From Croceivirga sp. (GTDB taxonomy: Bacteria > Bacteroidota > Bacteroidia > Flavobacteriales > Flavobacteriaceae): a stretch of 64,000 nucleotides of DNA. The stretch spans positions 1 through 64,000 of the forward strand of contig JANQQQ010000033.1 of NCBI GenBank assembly GCA_028284935.1, read 5' to 3'. Of the stretch, positions 19,945-28,664 are shown piece by piece. The notes under the pieces were generated by a model that saw only the letters and a program-made list of their open reading frames with translations, was not told the DNA's origin and ran no database searches. The first letter of the stretch is position 1. Each line of letters begins with the position of its first letter. The position numbers and the translations under genes are program-made.

Positions 19945-20451
19945 TTAAAACCATATCTCCAATGAAGATAATAAATCTTCATCGACAATGTTCTCGGCTC
20001 CTGTTTTTACAAATGTGTACACGATGTAACCTTGGGCATAATTGCCATAAGCTTCATAGGTGTGTAGCAGTTCCAGGGTTTGCTCGTCTCCTATTTGTAC
20101 CTCAAAGCTCACTGGAATACCATCTACAGGGTGAAGGGAAAGGATATCGGTTTCCTTTGTCCAATGACCTTTACCCGTGGAAGATGTATAAGAGCCGTCA
20201 TCCAATAGTTGTAGTTCATCCCCTAAATAAGCTTCCAAGGACTCAAAGCGCTGTGGAGTACCGTTATCCGAATTGACCATGATGGCATCCAATCTGGAAT
20301 AGTCCCCTATAATTGAACTTTCGGTAACGGATTCACCGATGGATGATTCTTCATCCTTTTCACAGGAAACCAAAGATTGAACAATGGCTACTAAAAAAAT
20401 GGCAACAAAAAGTCCCAAGTTTCTCTTTGTGTTTCGATTCGTTTTTTTCAT
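19945..20451 (-). CDS. Small lipoprotein beside the LytTR system
   Basis: A 168-residue lipoprotein from the ATG at 20451 (an ATG three codons upstream is also possible). The signal ends in lipobox SLVSC, followed by an acidic serine-rich linker (EKDEESSIGES). The globular part contains GDYSRLDAIMVNSDNG, ELQLLDDGSYTSSTGKGHW and ILSLHPVD, a pattern like lipocalin-type domains, which fits but does not prove a beta-barrel. It lies between the permease gene and the kinase gene. Its upstream region shares a direct-repeat pair with the permease gene, suggesting joint control. Confidence 0.6.
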   Translation of the reverse strand: MKKTNRNTKRNLGLFVAIFLVAIVQSLVSCEKDEESSIGESVTESSIIGDYSRLDAIMVNSDNGTPQRFESLEAYLGDELQLLDDGSYTSSTGKGHWTKETDILSLHPVDGIPVSFEVQIGDEQTLELLHTYEAYGNYAQGYIVYTFVKTGAENIVDEDLLSSLEIWF

Positions 20452-20511
20452 GATTTCCAATTTTAATTGTTACTCCAAAATTCAGTAAGTATTTTTCCTT
20501 TAAAGAATATA

Positions 20512-20543
20512 ATCTGTGTATCTGGAAATCATATCCGTGAAAT
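20512..20543 (+). promoter_or_regulatory. Direct-repeat pair, candidate LytTR binding site
   Basis: ATCTGTGTAT (20512-20521) and ATCCGTGAAAT (20533-20543) start 21 bases apart. The same arrangement, with the same spacing and the same following GGAAA, lies upstream of the permease gene at 23105-23136. It sits about 60 bases upstream of the lipoprotein start. Confidence 0.5.
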
Positions 20544-20577
20544 TGGAAACCCACTCAGTCCAATTTTCGGAGGTAAT

Positions 20578-22992
20578 TCACTGTTCGGTTCTTAAACTTT
20601 CCACGGGATTTACTTTAGCGGCTCTAATTGATTGAAAGCTGACGGTTAAAAAAGTGATGAGCAAAGCCCCGGAAATAGCAATTGCGAACACCCCCCATGA
20701 GATTGCCGTCCTATATTCATAGTTTTCCAACCATCTATTCATTACGAAGTAAATTATGGGGGTAGCTATAAAGCATGAAATTATTACCAATTGCATAAAA
20801 TCTTTGGATAGCATCTTCCACAAATTAAGTAATGATGCCCCCAAAACTTTTCGCACACCGATTTCCTTTGTTCGTTGTTCTCCCAAAAAGGAGACAAGAC
20901 CATAAAGGCCAAGACAACTTATCAAGATCGCAAACACTGTAAACACCCCCGCCAAACTCCCCAATCGTTGTTCCGATTCGAACTTAAGTCCATATTCCTC
21001 ATCCACAAACTTGTAATCGAAATTGGCAGAAGGAACCACCTTGGCGAATATGGCTTCTATCCCGGATATTGCCTGGCTCATCGTCGATTGTGGTTTCAAT
21101 TTGATAACAATGTGGTTGACCCTGTCATACTCAATCCAGAACAGAGCCTGTTTCACGGGTTCATATGGCGATTGCATAACCATATCCTTGGCTACCCCAA
21201 TAATCTCGAAACGTTCGTTTCCCGTGGTCATAAAACTCCCCACAGGGTTTTCCAATCCCATATACTCTTTTGCGGTCTCATTAATAATTACTGAAATAAG
21301 AGAATCTGAAGCAAACTGCCGTGAAAAGTCCCTTCCTTCCAAGAACTGCCACCCTACTGTTTTTCCGTAATCATGTGTTACCCTCAGGAGTGCAAAACTA
21401 CTTTCTTGCTCTGGGTCTTTTCCGGGCCAGTTGAATCCACCCACATTGTTGTGGACCCCGGTCAAAGGGGAAGAAGATTGTGCCATTTCTTCCACAAACC
21501 CCGTATTTATAAGTTCGTTGCGCAGCAGATTATATTTCCCAAAATATTCAGGATTGTTCATTTCTACGGTAATAAGGTTGTTCCTATCATATCCAATGGG
21601 CCTGTCTTTGGTAAACGCTATTTGGTTAAAAACAACGACAGTGCCTATCGCCAACATTATGGAAACAACAAGCTGGAACACAACAAGGATTTTCCTTGGG
21701 ACTTCTGAATAAGCCCCTCCCTTGAAAGTACCTTTCAATACCTTAATGGGACGGAAGGAAGAAAGGTATAATGCGGGATAACTACCGGCCAATAATCCTG
21801 TAATACCTGTAAACAAAAATATTGCTGCCCAGAAGGTTAAGTTGCTCCACGGAATACCCATGTCCTTGCCAACAAGATCATTGAACCACGGCAGGGAAAT
21901 TAGGACAATTAAAAATGCTATCAATACCGCAAAGCATGATGTTAAGAGCGATTCACCCAAGAACTGGGTGATCAATTGATTTTTATGGGCCCCAACGGAT
22001 TTTCTCACACCAACTTCCTTGGAACGTTTTTCAGCACGTGCCGTGCTCAAATTCATGAAGTTGATACACGCCAAGAAGAGTACGAATATGCCAATGGCGA
22101 TAAAGAGCCATACAAATGTGATACGTCCTCTTGTTGGCCTGCCCTGTTCGTCAAATTCGGAATACAGGTGCCATTTGTCCATTGGATAGGCAAATGGGTG
22201 CAAATTGGATTCCTCATAATAATCCCTGTTTGCTGGAGGGCCATATTGGGTATACAGCTTTTCGAGTGCATTGTTGGCAGCCTCAAGACTGATGCTAGGT
22301 CTTAATTGCACATAGAGTTGAAAAGACCAATCCCCCCAAATCGTTTTTAGATTGGCAAACCGTTCGGGTTCCTTGGCTTCCAAAAGGTTCCAATTTGCAA
22401 AGAACTTAACATTTTCAAAACTATTGTTTTTAGGTAAATCCGAATAAACCCCCTTTACCACGGCATCCATTTGGTTATTGACTTTTATGGACTTTCCAAC
22501 AGGGTCTGTATTCCCGAATATGGCAAAAGCCGCCGATTCTGAGAGGACCACTGCATTCAATTCTTCGAGACTGGCAAGAGAGCCTCGAACCATATTTAAC
22601 GAGAGCATATCCAACACGCCGCCTTCAATGAATTGCCCAGTCTGTGAGTAGTTTTCTCCTGAGGTGGTAAGCACATGGTTTCCTACCCAACTTGCGCGTA
22701 TCACATGTTCAAAATAATCAGGATAATTCTCTTTAATAACGGTTCCCATGACATAAATAGTAGAAGGAAACGAGTTTAACTCCCCAGTGTTCTGGTTGAT
22801 ATTGCGATTATATATCTGGGCTATTCTGCCATGGTTGTCGTGATATGTATTGAACGTCAATTCGTCCAAGACCCATAGGCCAATAATAATGACCACGGCC
22901 ATACCAAAGGATAGCCCACCAATGTTGATGATAGCGTAGCGTCTTTCGCGTTTTAGATTTCGCCAAACTATTTTCAGATAGTTTTTTATCAT
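20578..22992 (-). CDS. MacB/FtsX-type ABC transporter permease
   Basis: An 804-residue permease of the Bacteroidota double-length type: two MacB_PCD-like periplasmic domains and two FtsX domains. It starts MIKNYLKIVWRNLKRERRYAIINIGGLSFG, with a first transmembrane helix at about 20-40. FtsX segments include STARAEKRSKEVGVRKSVGA (first half) and GEQRTKEIGVRKVLGA (second half). It ends VNPVESLRTEQ, the usual terminus. No ATPase gene lies nearby. Such proteins usually couple lipoprotein or antimicrobial-peptide stress to an ATPase; a stress-response role under the adjacent LytTR pair is inference. Confidence 0.9.
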   Translation of the reverse strand: MIKNYLKIVWRNLKRERRYAIINIGGLSFGMAVVIIIGLWVLDELTFNTYHDNHGRIAQIYNRNINQNTGELNSFPSTIYVMGTVIKENYPDYFEHVIRASWVGNHVLTTSGENYSQTGQFIEGGVLDMLSLNMVRGSLASLEELNAVVLSESAAFAIFGNTDPVGKSIKVNNQMDAVVKGVYSDLPKNNSFENVKFFANWNLLEAKEPERFANLKTIWGDWSFQLYVQLRPSISLEAANNALEKLYTQYGPPANRDYYEESNLHPFAYPMDKWHLYSEFDEQGRPTRGRITFVWLFIAIGIFVLFLACINFMNLSTARAEKRSKEVGVRKSVGAHKNQLITQFLGESLLTSCFAVLIAFLIVLISLPWFNDLVGKDMGIPWSNLTFWAAIFLFTGITGLLAGSYPALYLSSFRPIKVLKGTFKGGAYSEVPRKILVVFQLVVSIMLAIGTVVVFNQIAFTKDRPIGYDRNNLITVEMNNPEYFGKYNLLRNELINTGFVEEMAQSSSPLTGVHNNVGGFNWPGKDPEQESSFALLRVTHDYGKTVGWQFLEGRDFSRQFASDSLISVIINETAKEYMGLENPVGSFMTTGNERFEIIGVAKDMVMQSPYEPVKQALFWIEYDRVNHIVIKLKPQSTMSQAISGIEAIFAKVVPSANFDYKFVDEEYGLKFESEQRLGSLAGVFTVFAILISCLGLYGLVSFLGEQRTKEIGVRKVLGASLLNLWKMLSKDFMQLVIISCFIATPIIYFVMNRWLENYEYRTAISWGVFAIAISGALLITFLTVSFQSIRAAKVNPVESLRTEQ

Positions 22993-23533
22993 GTGAACAT
23001 GTTTTGATTGAATTTCATTTTCCTTTCATAGGAGGAGAATCACCAATTGAAAGAACTTACCCACTCCCTAAAAGTGAGGATTACCATGAAACAATGAAAA
23101 AGGAATCTGTAAATCGAAGGGTCATATCTGTGAAATAGGAAAAAAACCTAGTTACCTAAAGGTAGTTTTATGGAAGAACTTTGCATCATTATTCTTTGAG
23201 CCATCAATTCCCATTTTGGTCTTTTATGTTGGTTCAACTAAATGCTATTATGATTGCACATTATTGCACCGGTAGAAGATCTAATCGTGACATCTAGATT
23301 CATCGAGATATTTTTGTCAACCTTTCGACTGCGATGAAGAAGGTAAAAAAACGGAAATGCTATAAGCTGTTTATCAACTATCAAAGCATACTTCAATGGT
23401 CACTTTGAACTGAAGAGTTATGTTATACATGACTAGGCTTGAAGTCCACTAGGCCCATTACTTTATTTCTCTGCCTTTTTTCCAACTTATAAATAGGGTC
23501 ATTTCTGTATCTTTAAAAACAAAACCACCAACC
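22993..23533. other. 541-bp gene-free stretch
   Basis: No open frame longer than about 25 codons with a plausible start, and no RNA fold I recognise, was seen here. It holds the candidate LytTR site at 23105-23136 and, on the right, the S9 peptidase promoter region. GGGTCATTTCTGT at 23496-23508 resembles GGGTCATATCTGT at 23119-23131, but as a single copy. Confidence 0.5.
23105..23136 (+). promoter_or_regulatory. Direct-repeat pair, candidate LytTR binding site
   Basis: ATCTGTAAAT (23105-23114) and ATCTGTGAAAT (23126-23136) start 21 bases apart, matching the pair upstream of the lipoprotein gene at 20512-20543. Both second repeats are followed by a one-base variant of TGGAAA/AGGAAA. The site lies about 115 bases upstream of the permease ATG. 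Confidence 0.5.
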
Positions 23534-25567
23534 ATGAGACCGTTGCTCCTAATCATTTCATTTTTCATTGGAAGTGCCCTATTCGCTCAGGAAGCAAGTT
23601 TGAAAACCCTGCTCTCCTATTCCTTTCCTACGGAATTGACCGCTTCCAAAAACCATGGGGCCATTGCTTGGGTAGAAAACAAGGAGGGGGTTAGGAACAT
23701 CCATTACGCCATTGCTCCAGACTACCGCCAAAAAAAATTGACCAATTACACCGAAGATGATGGGCAGGCCATTTCAAGCCTGCAATTCACGGATGACGCA
23801 ACATCCATCATTTTTGTTCGTGGTGGTGCCCCAAATAGAAGCGGTGAATTTCCCAATCCCACCTCCAATCCCGGTGGGTATCAACGGGAAATCCACTCCC
23901 TTAATATCATTAGTGGAGAGATCAAGAATTTAGGGGTCGGCAGCGCCCCGGTATTGGTTGATGAACGTATCATTTACCTCAATAAAGGAGGGGCTTGGAC
24001 GATGACGCTAGAGGGGGAAGACGCTACATCCCTTTTTAAAATAAGGGGTTCCGTATCCAATATTACACCCTCCCCCGATCAATCCAAAATTGCCTTCGTA
24101 AACGGACGGGGCGACCATAGTTTTATCGGCATTTTTGAATTGGAATCAAAAAAGCTAACCTTCCTAAGCCGGAGTATCGACTTGGATTCCGATCCCGTTT
24201 GGTCACCAGATGGCACTAAGGTGGCCTTTTTGAGACAAGTCTATGAAAAACCATTGCTATTTATCCCCAAAAGGGAGGCCCTACCCTTTTCCGTTCTGGT
24301 TGCGGATAGTGAAACAGGAAAATCAACTATCATTTTTACTGCGGACAAGGGAAAAGGTAGCGCGTTTCGATTTATTTCGGCTAAAAACCAACTGTTTTGG
24401 ATGGCCGATAACACCCTCGTGTTTCCATGGGAAAAAGAGGGGTGGACACACCTTTACTCCATCCCTTCGAACGGTGGGGAGGCTACCCTGCTGACCCCCG
24501 GTGATTTGGAGGTACAATATGTTTCCCAAAGTCCCGATGGAACACAACTACTGTTCAACTCCAATCAAAACGATATTGACCGTCAACATATTTGGAGTTA
24601 TTCCAACAAACTCTCACAACTCACCTCAGGCAAGGGAATTGAATGGCTTCCAGCAATGGATGGGATGGGAAATGCCTTTTGCCTGGGATCTACCGGGATC
24701 CATCCGGCGGATGTCAAAAAAATGGAGAAGGGAAACCTAGTTCCCATTACTACGGAAGATGCCTATCCAAAGGACCAACTGGTAGCACCGGAACAAGTCA
24801 TTATGACGGCTTCGGACGGCATTCAGTTCCATGGGCAGTTGTTTATGCCCAAGCAACTGGGGGAAAATGAAAAAGCCCCTGCCGTTTTGTTCTTCCACGG
24901 TGGTTCAAGAAGACAGATGATGCTAGGCTTTCACCATCGCGGCTATTATCATTATATGTATGCCCTGAATCAATATTTGGCCTCAAAGGGATATGCCGTT
25001 TTAAGTGTTAACTATAGAAGCGGAATCGGCTACGGTATGGAGTTTAGGGAAGCCCTGGATTATGGTGCAGGAGGGGCCAGTGAATACAAGGATGTTTTAG
25101 CAGCTGCAAAATATTTACAGTCGCAGTCCAATATTGATGTCGATCGGATTGGACTTTGGGGCGGTTCCTATGGGGGATATCTCACGGCAATGGGATTGTC
25201 CCGTAACTCCGATATTTTTAAGGCTGGTGTGGATATCCATGGCGTGTATGATTGGAACGCCATTATAAAGGGATTCATCCCCAGTTACAATAAGCTGGAA
25301 ATGCCAGGGTTTGCGAAATTGGCCTATAATTCATCCCCAGTTGCCTCCATGCAAGGTTGGAAATCCCCAGTGTTGTTGATTCATGGTGATGATGACCGCA
25401 ATGTTCCCTTTAATGAAACGGTGGTGAAAGCTAAAAAACTAAGGGAACTCGGTGTTTATTTTGAACAATTGGTCTTTCCGGATGAGGTACACGGCTTTTT
25501 GCTCCATAAAAATTGGCTGAGCGCCTTTGAAGCCACATCCAGTTTTTTTGACCGAAAATTGAAATAA
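23534..25567 (+). CDS. S9 prolyl-oligopeptidase-family peptidase, secreted
   Basis: A 677-residue serine peptidase with a signal peptide (ending ALFAQ). The N-terminal beta-propeller (about 30-405) has PD40-like blades, e.g. DSDPVWSPDGTKVAFLRQ. The C-terminal alpha/beta-hydrolase domain (about 420-677) shows the nucleophile in GGSYGG (S545), an aspartate in HGDDDRNVP (619-621) and H653 in DEVHGF. It cleaves short peptides, probably in the periplasm, with dipeptidyl-peptidase or acylaminoacyl-peptidase activity. The DASS transporter starts 4 bases after its stop, so the two are co-transcribed. Confidence 0.9.
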   Translation: MRPLLLIISFFIGSALFAQEASLKTLLSYSFPTELTASKNHGAIAWVENKEGVRNIHYAIAPDYRQKKLTNYTEDDGQAISSLQFTDDATSIIFVRGGAPNRSGEFPNPTSNPGGYQREIHSLNIISGEIKNLGVGSAPVLVDERIIYLNKGGAWTMTLEGEDATSLFKIRGSVSNITPSPDQSKIAFVNGRGDHSFIGIFELESKKLTFLSRSIDLDSDPVWSPDGTKVAFLRQVYEKPLLFIPKREALPFSVLVADSETGKSTIIFTADKGKGSAFRFISAKNQLFWMADNTLVFPWEKEGWTHLYSIPSNGGEATLLTPGDLEVQYVSQSPDGTQLLFNSNQNDIDRQHIWSYSNKLSQLTSGKGIEWLPAMDGMGNAFCLGSTGIHPADVKKMEKGNLVPITTEDAYPKDQLVAPEQVIMTASDGIQFHGQLFMPKQLGENEKAPAVLFFHGGSRRQMMLGFHHRGYYHYMYALNQYLASKGYAVLSVNYRSGIGYGMEFREALDYGAGGASEYKDVLAAAKYLQSQSNIDVDRIGLWGGSYGGYLTAMGLSRNSDIFKAGVDIHGVYDWNAIIKGFIPSYNKLEMPGFAKLAYNSSPVASMQGWKSPVLLIHGDDDRNVPFNETVVKAKKLRELGVYFEQLVFPDEVHGFLLHKNWLSAFEATSSFFDRKLK

Positions 25568-25571
25568 AACG

Positions 25572-27002
25572 ATGCCAACAAGCAAAAAAATCGGACTGAT
25601 CTTAGGTCCTTTATTTTTTCTGATTTTTTCAAACCTACCTTTTGAATTGGTCTCCGAAAAAGGGGATATGGTGATAGCCGTTGCTCTTTGGATGCTCTTT
25701 TGGTGGATTACGGAAGCGGTTTCCATTTCTGTTACCGCACTACTCCCATTATTGCTCTTCCCCCTCCTTAAAATCTTGCCCATCGCAGAAGTAGGGGCCA
25801 ATTACGGGAGTCCGATAGTGTTTCTGTTCTTTGGTGGTTTTGTTATGGCACTGGCGTTGGAAAAGGTGAACCTTCACAAACGCATTGCCCTGAACATTAT
25901 TCGCTTGACCGGTACCACGCCCAACAAGGTGGTATTGGGTTTTATGATAGCAACAGCCTCTTTGAGCATGTGGATCAGTAACACGGCCAGTACCGTTGTG
26001 ATGTTGCCCATAGCACTTTCCGTAATTAATCTATTGATCAATGATGAAGACGGTTTTACCAAAAACGATCAGAATTTTGCCTTGAGTGTGATGTTAGGGA
26101 TTGCCTTTTCGGCCAATGCAGGAGGTATTGCCACAGTTATTGGCACACCGCCCAACTCGGTAATGATCGGACTTTTGGAAAACGAGTACAATATTGAAAT
26201 CTCCTTTTTAAAATGGATGACCCTAGGTCTACCATTCTCCATCGTTTTGATTGCCATTACCTATTTGGTTCTGACCAAATGGATGTTTCCCAATCGGGAC
26301 CTTACTTTTAATGCCTCCAAGGAAGTCATTAGGACGGAACTTCAAACATTGGGGCCCACCTCAGGAAAGGAGAAAATGGTTCTATTTATTTTTGGGGTTA
26401 CCGTGTTCCTTTGGATATTTAGAACATTGATCAATAAAATGGTTCCCGGGCTGGGCTTATCGGACACCATGATAAGTATCTTTGCTGCCATTGCCCTTTT
26501 CGCTGTTCCCTACAACATTAAAAAAGGGGATTTTATCATTCGCTGGAATGATACTTCAAAACTTGCTTGGGGTATTTTGATCTTGTTTGGAGGGGGCTTG
26601 GCTTTGGCCAAGGGTATGTCTGCCAGCGGTATTGTGGACCTAGTGGCCAACACCATTGCACAAAGTGAAATCAGTATTCTCTTTACGGCGTCCTTGCTCA
26701 TACTGCTTATGCTCTTTATGACCGAGCTGATGAGTAACGTAGCTTTGGTGGCCGTTTTGGCACCCGTAGTGGCAGGTATTGCGATTGGATTAAACATTCC
26801 CATACTATACCTATTGATTCCGGTCACTATGGCCAGTAGCTGTGCTTTTATGCTACCTATGGCCACACCTCCCAATGCTATTGTATTTGCCAGTGGATAT
26901 GTAAAAGTCCCCCAAATGGCCAGGGTGGGGATCATTTTGAATATGATTTCGGTAGGGCTTTTGATTTTGGTCTTCCAATTTGTGGTACCCTTATTGTTTT
27001 AA
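25572..27002 (+). CDS. DASS/SLC13-family anion symporter
   Basis: A 476-residue integral membrane protein with about 11-12 transmembrane helices. DASS signatures include the two re-entrant loop motifs MWISNTASTVVMLPIA and ELMSNVALVAVLAPV (the SNT/SNV sodium- and carboxylate-binding turns). ANAGGIATVIGTPPN and CAFMLPMATPPNAIVFASGY are also characteristic. It should take up dicarboxylates, sulfate or similar anions with sodium; the substrate cannot be read from sequence. It is coupled to the upstream S9 peptidase gene. Confidence 0.9.
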   Translation: MPTSKKIGLILGPLFFLIFSNLPFELVSEKGDMVIAVALWMLFWWITEAVSISVTALLPLLLFPLLKILPIAEVGANYGSPIVFLFFGGFVMALALEKVNLHKRIALNIIRLTGTTPNKVVLGFMIATASLSMWISNTASTVVMLPIALSVINLLINDEDGFTKNDQNFALSVMLGIAFSANAGGIATVIGTPPNSVMIGLLENEYNIEISFLKWMTLGLPFSIVLIAITYLVLTKWMFPNRDLTFNASKEVIRTELQTLGPTSGKEKMVLFIFGVTVFLWIFRTLINKMVPGLGLSDTMISIFAAIALFAVPYNIKKGDFIIRWNDTSKLAWGILILFGGGLALAKGMSASGIVDLVANTIAQSEISILFTASLLILLMLFMTELMSNVALVAVLAPVVAGIAIGLNIPILYLLIPVTMASSCAFMLPMATPPNAIVFASGYVKVPQMARVGIILNMISVGLLILVFQFVVPLLF

Positions 27003-27004
27003 AT

Positions 27005-27027
27005 AAAAAAGCCCCAAAAACTGGGGC
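27005..27027 (-). terminator. Terminator of the LRR gene
   Basis: GCCCCA (27011-27016) pairs with TGGGGC (27022-27027) around a five-base loop. On the minus strand the stem is followed by a run of six T. It lies just past the LRR stop codon. Confidence 0.7.
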
Positions 27028-27052
27028 ACTGTATGTAGTAATTCAAATGATT

Positions 27053-27799
27053 TCAATCTTGCTCCTCAATTTCAAGCTTTGAAAGTCCTTTGGGAAATTG
27101 CGTAAAGTCCAAGGGAACCAAATTTCCGGCTTTGATTTTGAAATCTGTCATCACCAACTGTTGCTCGGACAGCTTTCGTAATGATTCCAAACCAGAAATT
27201 TCGTTATTGGACAGGTAAAGTTCTTTTAGCTTTTTCATATTCTCCATACCTCGGGGTATTTCGCCCTGCAAATCATTATTTGCGAGAGCCAAGGTCTTCA
27301 GTTTGGAAAGTTCACTGATACCCTCAGGAAGTTCTCCTTCGAGCTTATTGTTATTTAAGTTGAGCTCCTCAAGATGTTGCAGTTGATGAATGGAAGCAGG
27401 GATATCTCCCGCCAAGGCATTGTCAGCGAGATTGATTACTTTAAGGTTTTCGAATTTTCGCAATAAACCGGGCACCTTACCCTCAATTTGATTTCCGGAT
27501 AAGTCCAAAACCTCCAAATGCTTTAAATTCCCAATGGTGATTGGAATCTTACCTTCCAAATTATTATTTGACAAATCCAAGCCTACTACTTTTCCATTCC
27601 TTATGGTCACTCCATGCCAAGTGGAAATAGGCTGGCTTTGGTCCCATTGATGGGTCCAAAGATGTCCTTTGGTTTTCGCTTTTAATTCCAAAAGGGCAAT
27701 AACTTCGCGTTGGCTCACCTCATCTTGGGCTGAAATAAGGTTCACGCTTAAACCTAGTACTACAACAAGTGAAAAGAATAGAAATTTGTAAGTCTTCAT
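27053..27799 (-). CDS. Secreted leucine-rich repeat protein
   Basis: A 248-residue protein with a signal peptide (about 1-24, ending LISAQ). An N-terminal cap has WTHQWDQSQPISTWHGVTI, resembling the cap of plant-type LRRs. About six LRRs of the LxxLxxLxLxxNxLxGxIP kind follow (about 70-205). The C-terminal segment (LVPLDFTQFPKGLSKLEIEEQD) is not an LRR. It resembles two-component-linked or cell-surface LRR proteins of Flavobacteriia, probably for protein-protein contacts in the periplasm or on the surface. It appears monocistronic. Confidence 0.8.
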   Translation of the reverse strand: MKTYKFLFFSLVVVLGLSVNLISAQDEVSQREVIALLELKAKTKGHLWTHQWDQSQPISTWHGVTIRNGKVVGLDLSNNNLEGKIPITIGNLKHLEVLDLSGNQIEGKVPGLLRKFENLKVINLADNALAGDIPASIHQLQHLEELNLNNNKLEGELPEGISELSKLKTLALANNDLQGEIPRGMENMKKLKELYLSNNEISGLESLRKLSEQQLVMTDFKIKAGNLVPLDFTQFPKGLSKLEIEEQD

Positions 27800-27963
27800 A
27801 GCTTAATAGTTTGATTTGGCCGCAATCCACACTTTAATAAAATTCAAAATTGTATCGGTGAACTACAATTTTATGTGGTGTAACTGCAATATTGGAGCGA
27901 CAAAATAGCTAAAACTGTGGTCACAATTTTAACAAATGCCCCTATTTTCGACGAAATACGCAT

Positions 27964-27995
27964 AAAAAAAAGCCCTGTAACAACGTTCAGGGCTT
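27964..27995 (-). terminator. Terminator of the short YLP-repeat gene
   Basis: AAGCCCTG (27970-27977) pairs with CAGGGCTT (27988-27995) around a ten-base loop. On the minus strand it is followed by a T run. It lies just downstream of the 28024 stop codon. Confidence 0.7.
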
Positions 27996-28023
27996 CTTAG
28001 CTTGTGCAACTAATTTACAAAAT

Positions 28024-28323
28024 CTACTTGATGTATGGATTGAAATCCTCCGGAAGATAATCCTCCGTGTCAAAACCTAAATCAATAGTATCCTCTTCCA
28101 TATAATTTAAACTCCCAATCGAAAAAGTATCGCTATAGGGGTCAAAATCCACAGGAAGATATGTAGCGGTATCAAAGCCCAATTCCGTCTTATCCTCCGG
28201 TTCCATATAGTTCACTGTGCTTAAATTCAATTCGTTTGTTGGCACCTCAGCTGATTTTGCACTTAATAGGGGCAAAAACAAGGCCGCAACAAAGGCTAAA
28301 ACAAGGTATTTCTGATATTTCAT
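28024..28323 (-). CDS. Short secreted YLPxxFxPY-repeat protein
   Basis: A 99-residue secreted protein starting at the ATG at 28323 (MKYQKYLVLAFVAALF), chosen over an ATG three codons upstream because of spacing to the -7 box. The signal peptide ends near SAKSAE. The mature part holds two copies of a ~35-residue repeat: NLSTVNYMEPEDKTELGFDT followed by YLPVDFDPY, and SIGSLNYMEEDTIDLGFDT followed by YLPEDFNPY. It is very acidic. I recognise no named domain. It is paralogous to the longer protein encoded at 28665-29408; both face the same way and each has its own terminator. Confidence 0.65.
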   Translation of the reverse strand: MKYQKYLVLAFVAALFLPLLSAKSAEVPTNELNLSTVNYMEPEDKTELGFDTATYLPVDFDPYSDTFSIGSLNYMEEDTIDLGFDTEDYLPEDFNPYIK

Positions 28324-28347
28324 AACTGTCATTTCTTTTTGATACTA

Positions 28348-28355
28348 CAAAGATA
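28348..28355 (-). promoter_or_regulatory. -7 box for the short YLP-repeat gene
   Basis: TATCTTTG on the minus strand is an exact TAnnTTTG match 25 bases upstream of the ATG at 28323. The remaining 28333-28593 stretch shows no gene, only AT-rich sequence. Confidence 0.45.
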
Positions 28356-28593
28356 ATACGGTCAAAATCCATGTTTAGTATGTATTTGATTTTCGTTAAC
28401 AGCGCGGCAAAATGGTGTAAGAAAAGTATTGTCAATAAACTTCATTTGTGATTATCCAAGCTGCAGAAAAAGCAACCTTTTTTTGGCTATTTCTCAGGGT
28501 TTTCTCCTGTTTTTTAACAATTACACTTTATCGATTTTTTCGTTAATTTTTGTTAATTAAAACAAAATTAGGTGTGCTAAAATGCGTGCCAAC

Positions 28594-28620
28594 AAAAATC
28601 CCGGCCAAGGGCCGGGATTT
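28594..28620 (-). terminator. Strong terminator of the long YLP-repeat gene
   Basis: AAATCCCGGCC (28596-28606) and GGCCGGGATTT (28610-28620) form a perfect 11-bp stem with a three-base loop. It ends in A/T-rich tracts on both sides, so it may work in both directions. Confidence 0.8.
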
Positions 28621-28664
28621 CTGACTAACTAACTCAAAAATTTGATAAAATGAAAACATCCTAC

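Noticed and set aside
23334..23408. Small gene in the 541-bp gap
   Set aside because: Only 24 codons with no conserved feature or ribosome binding site.
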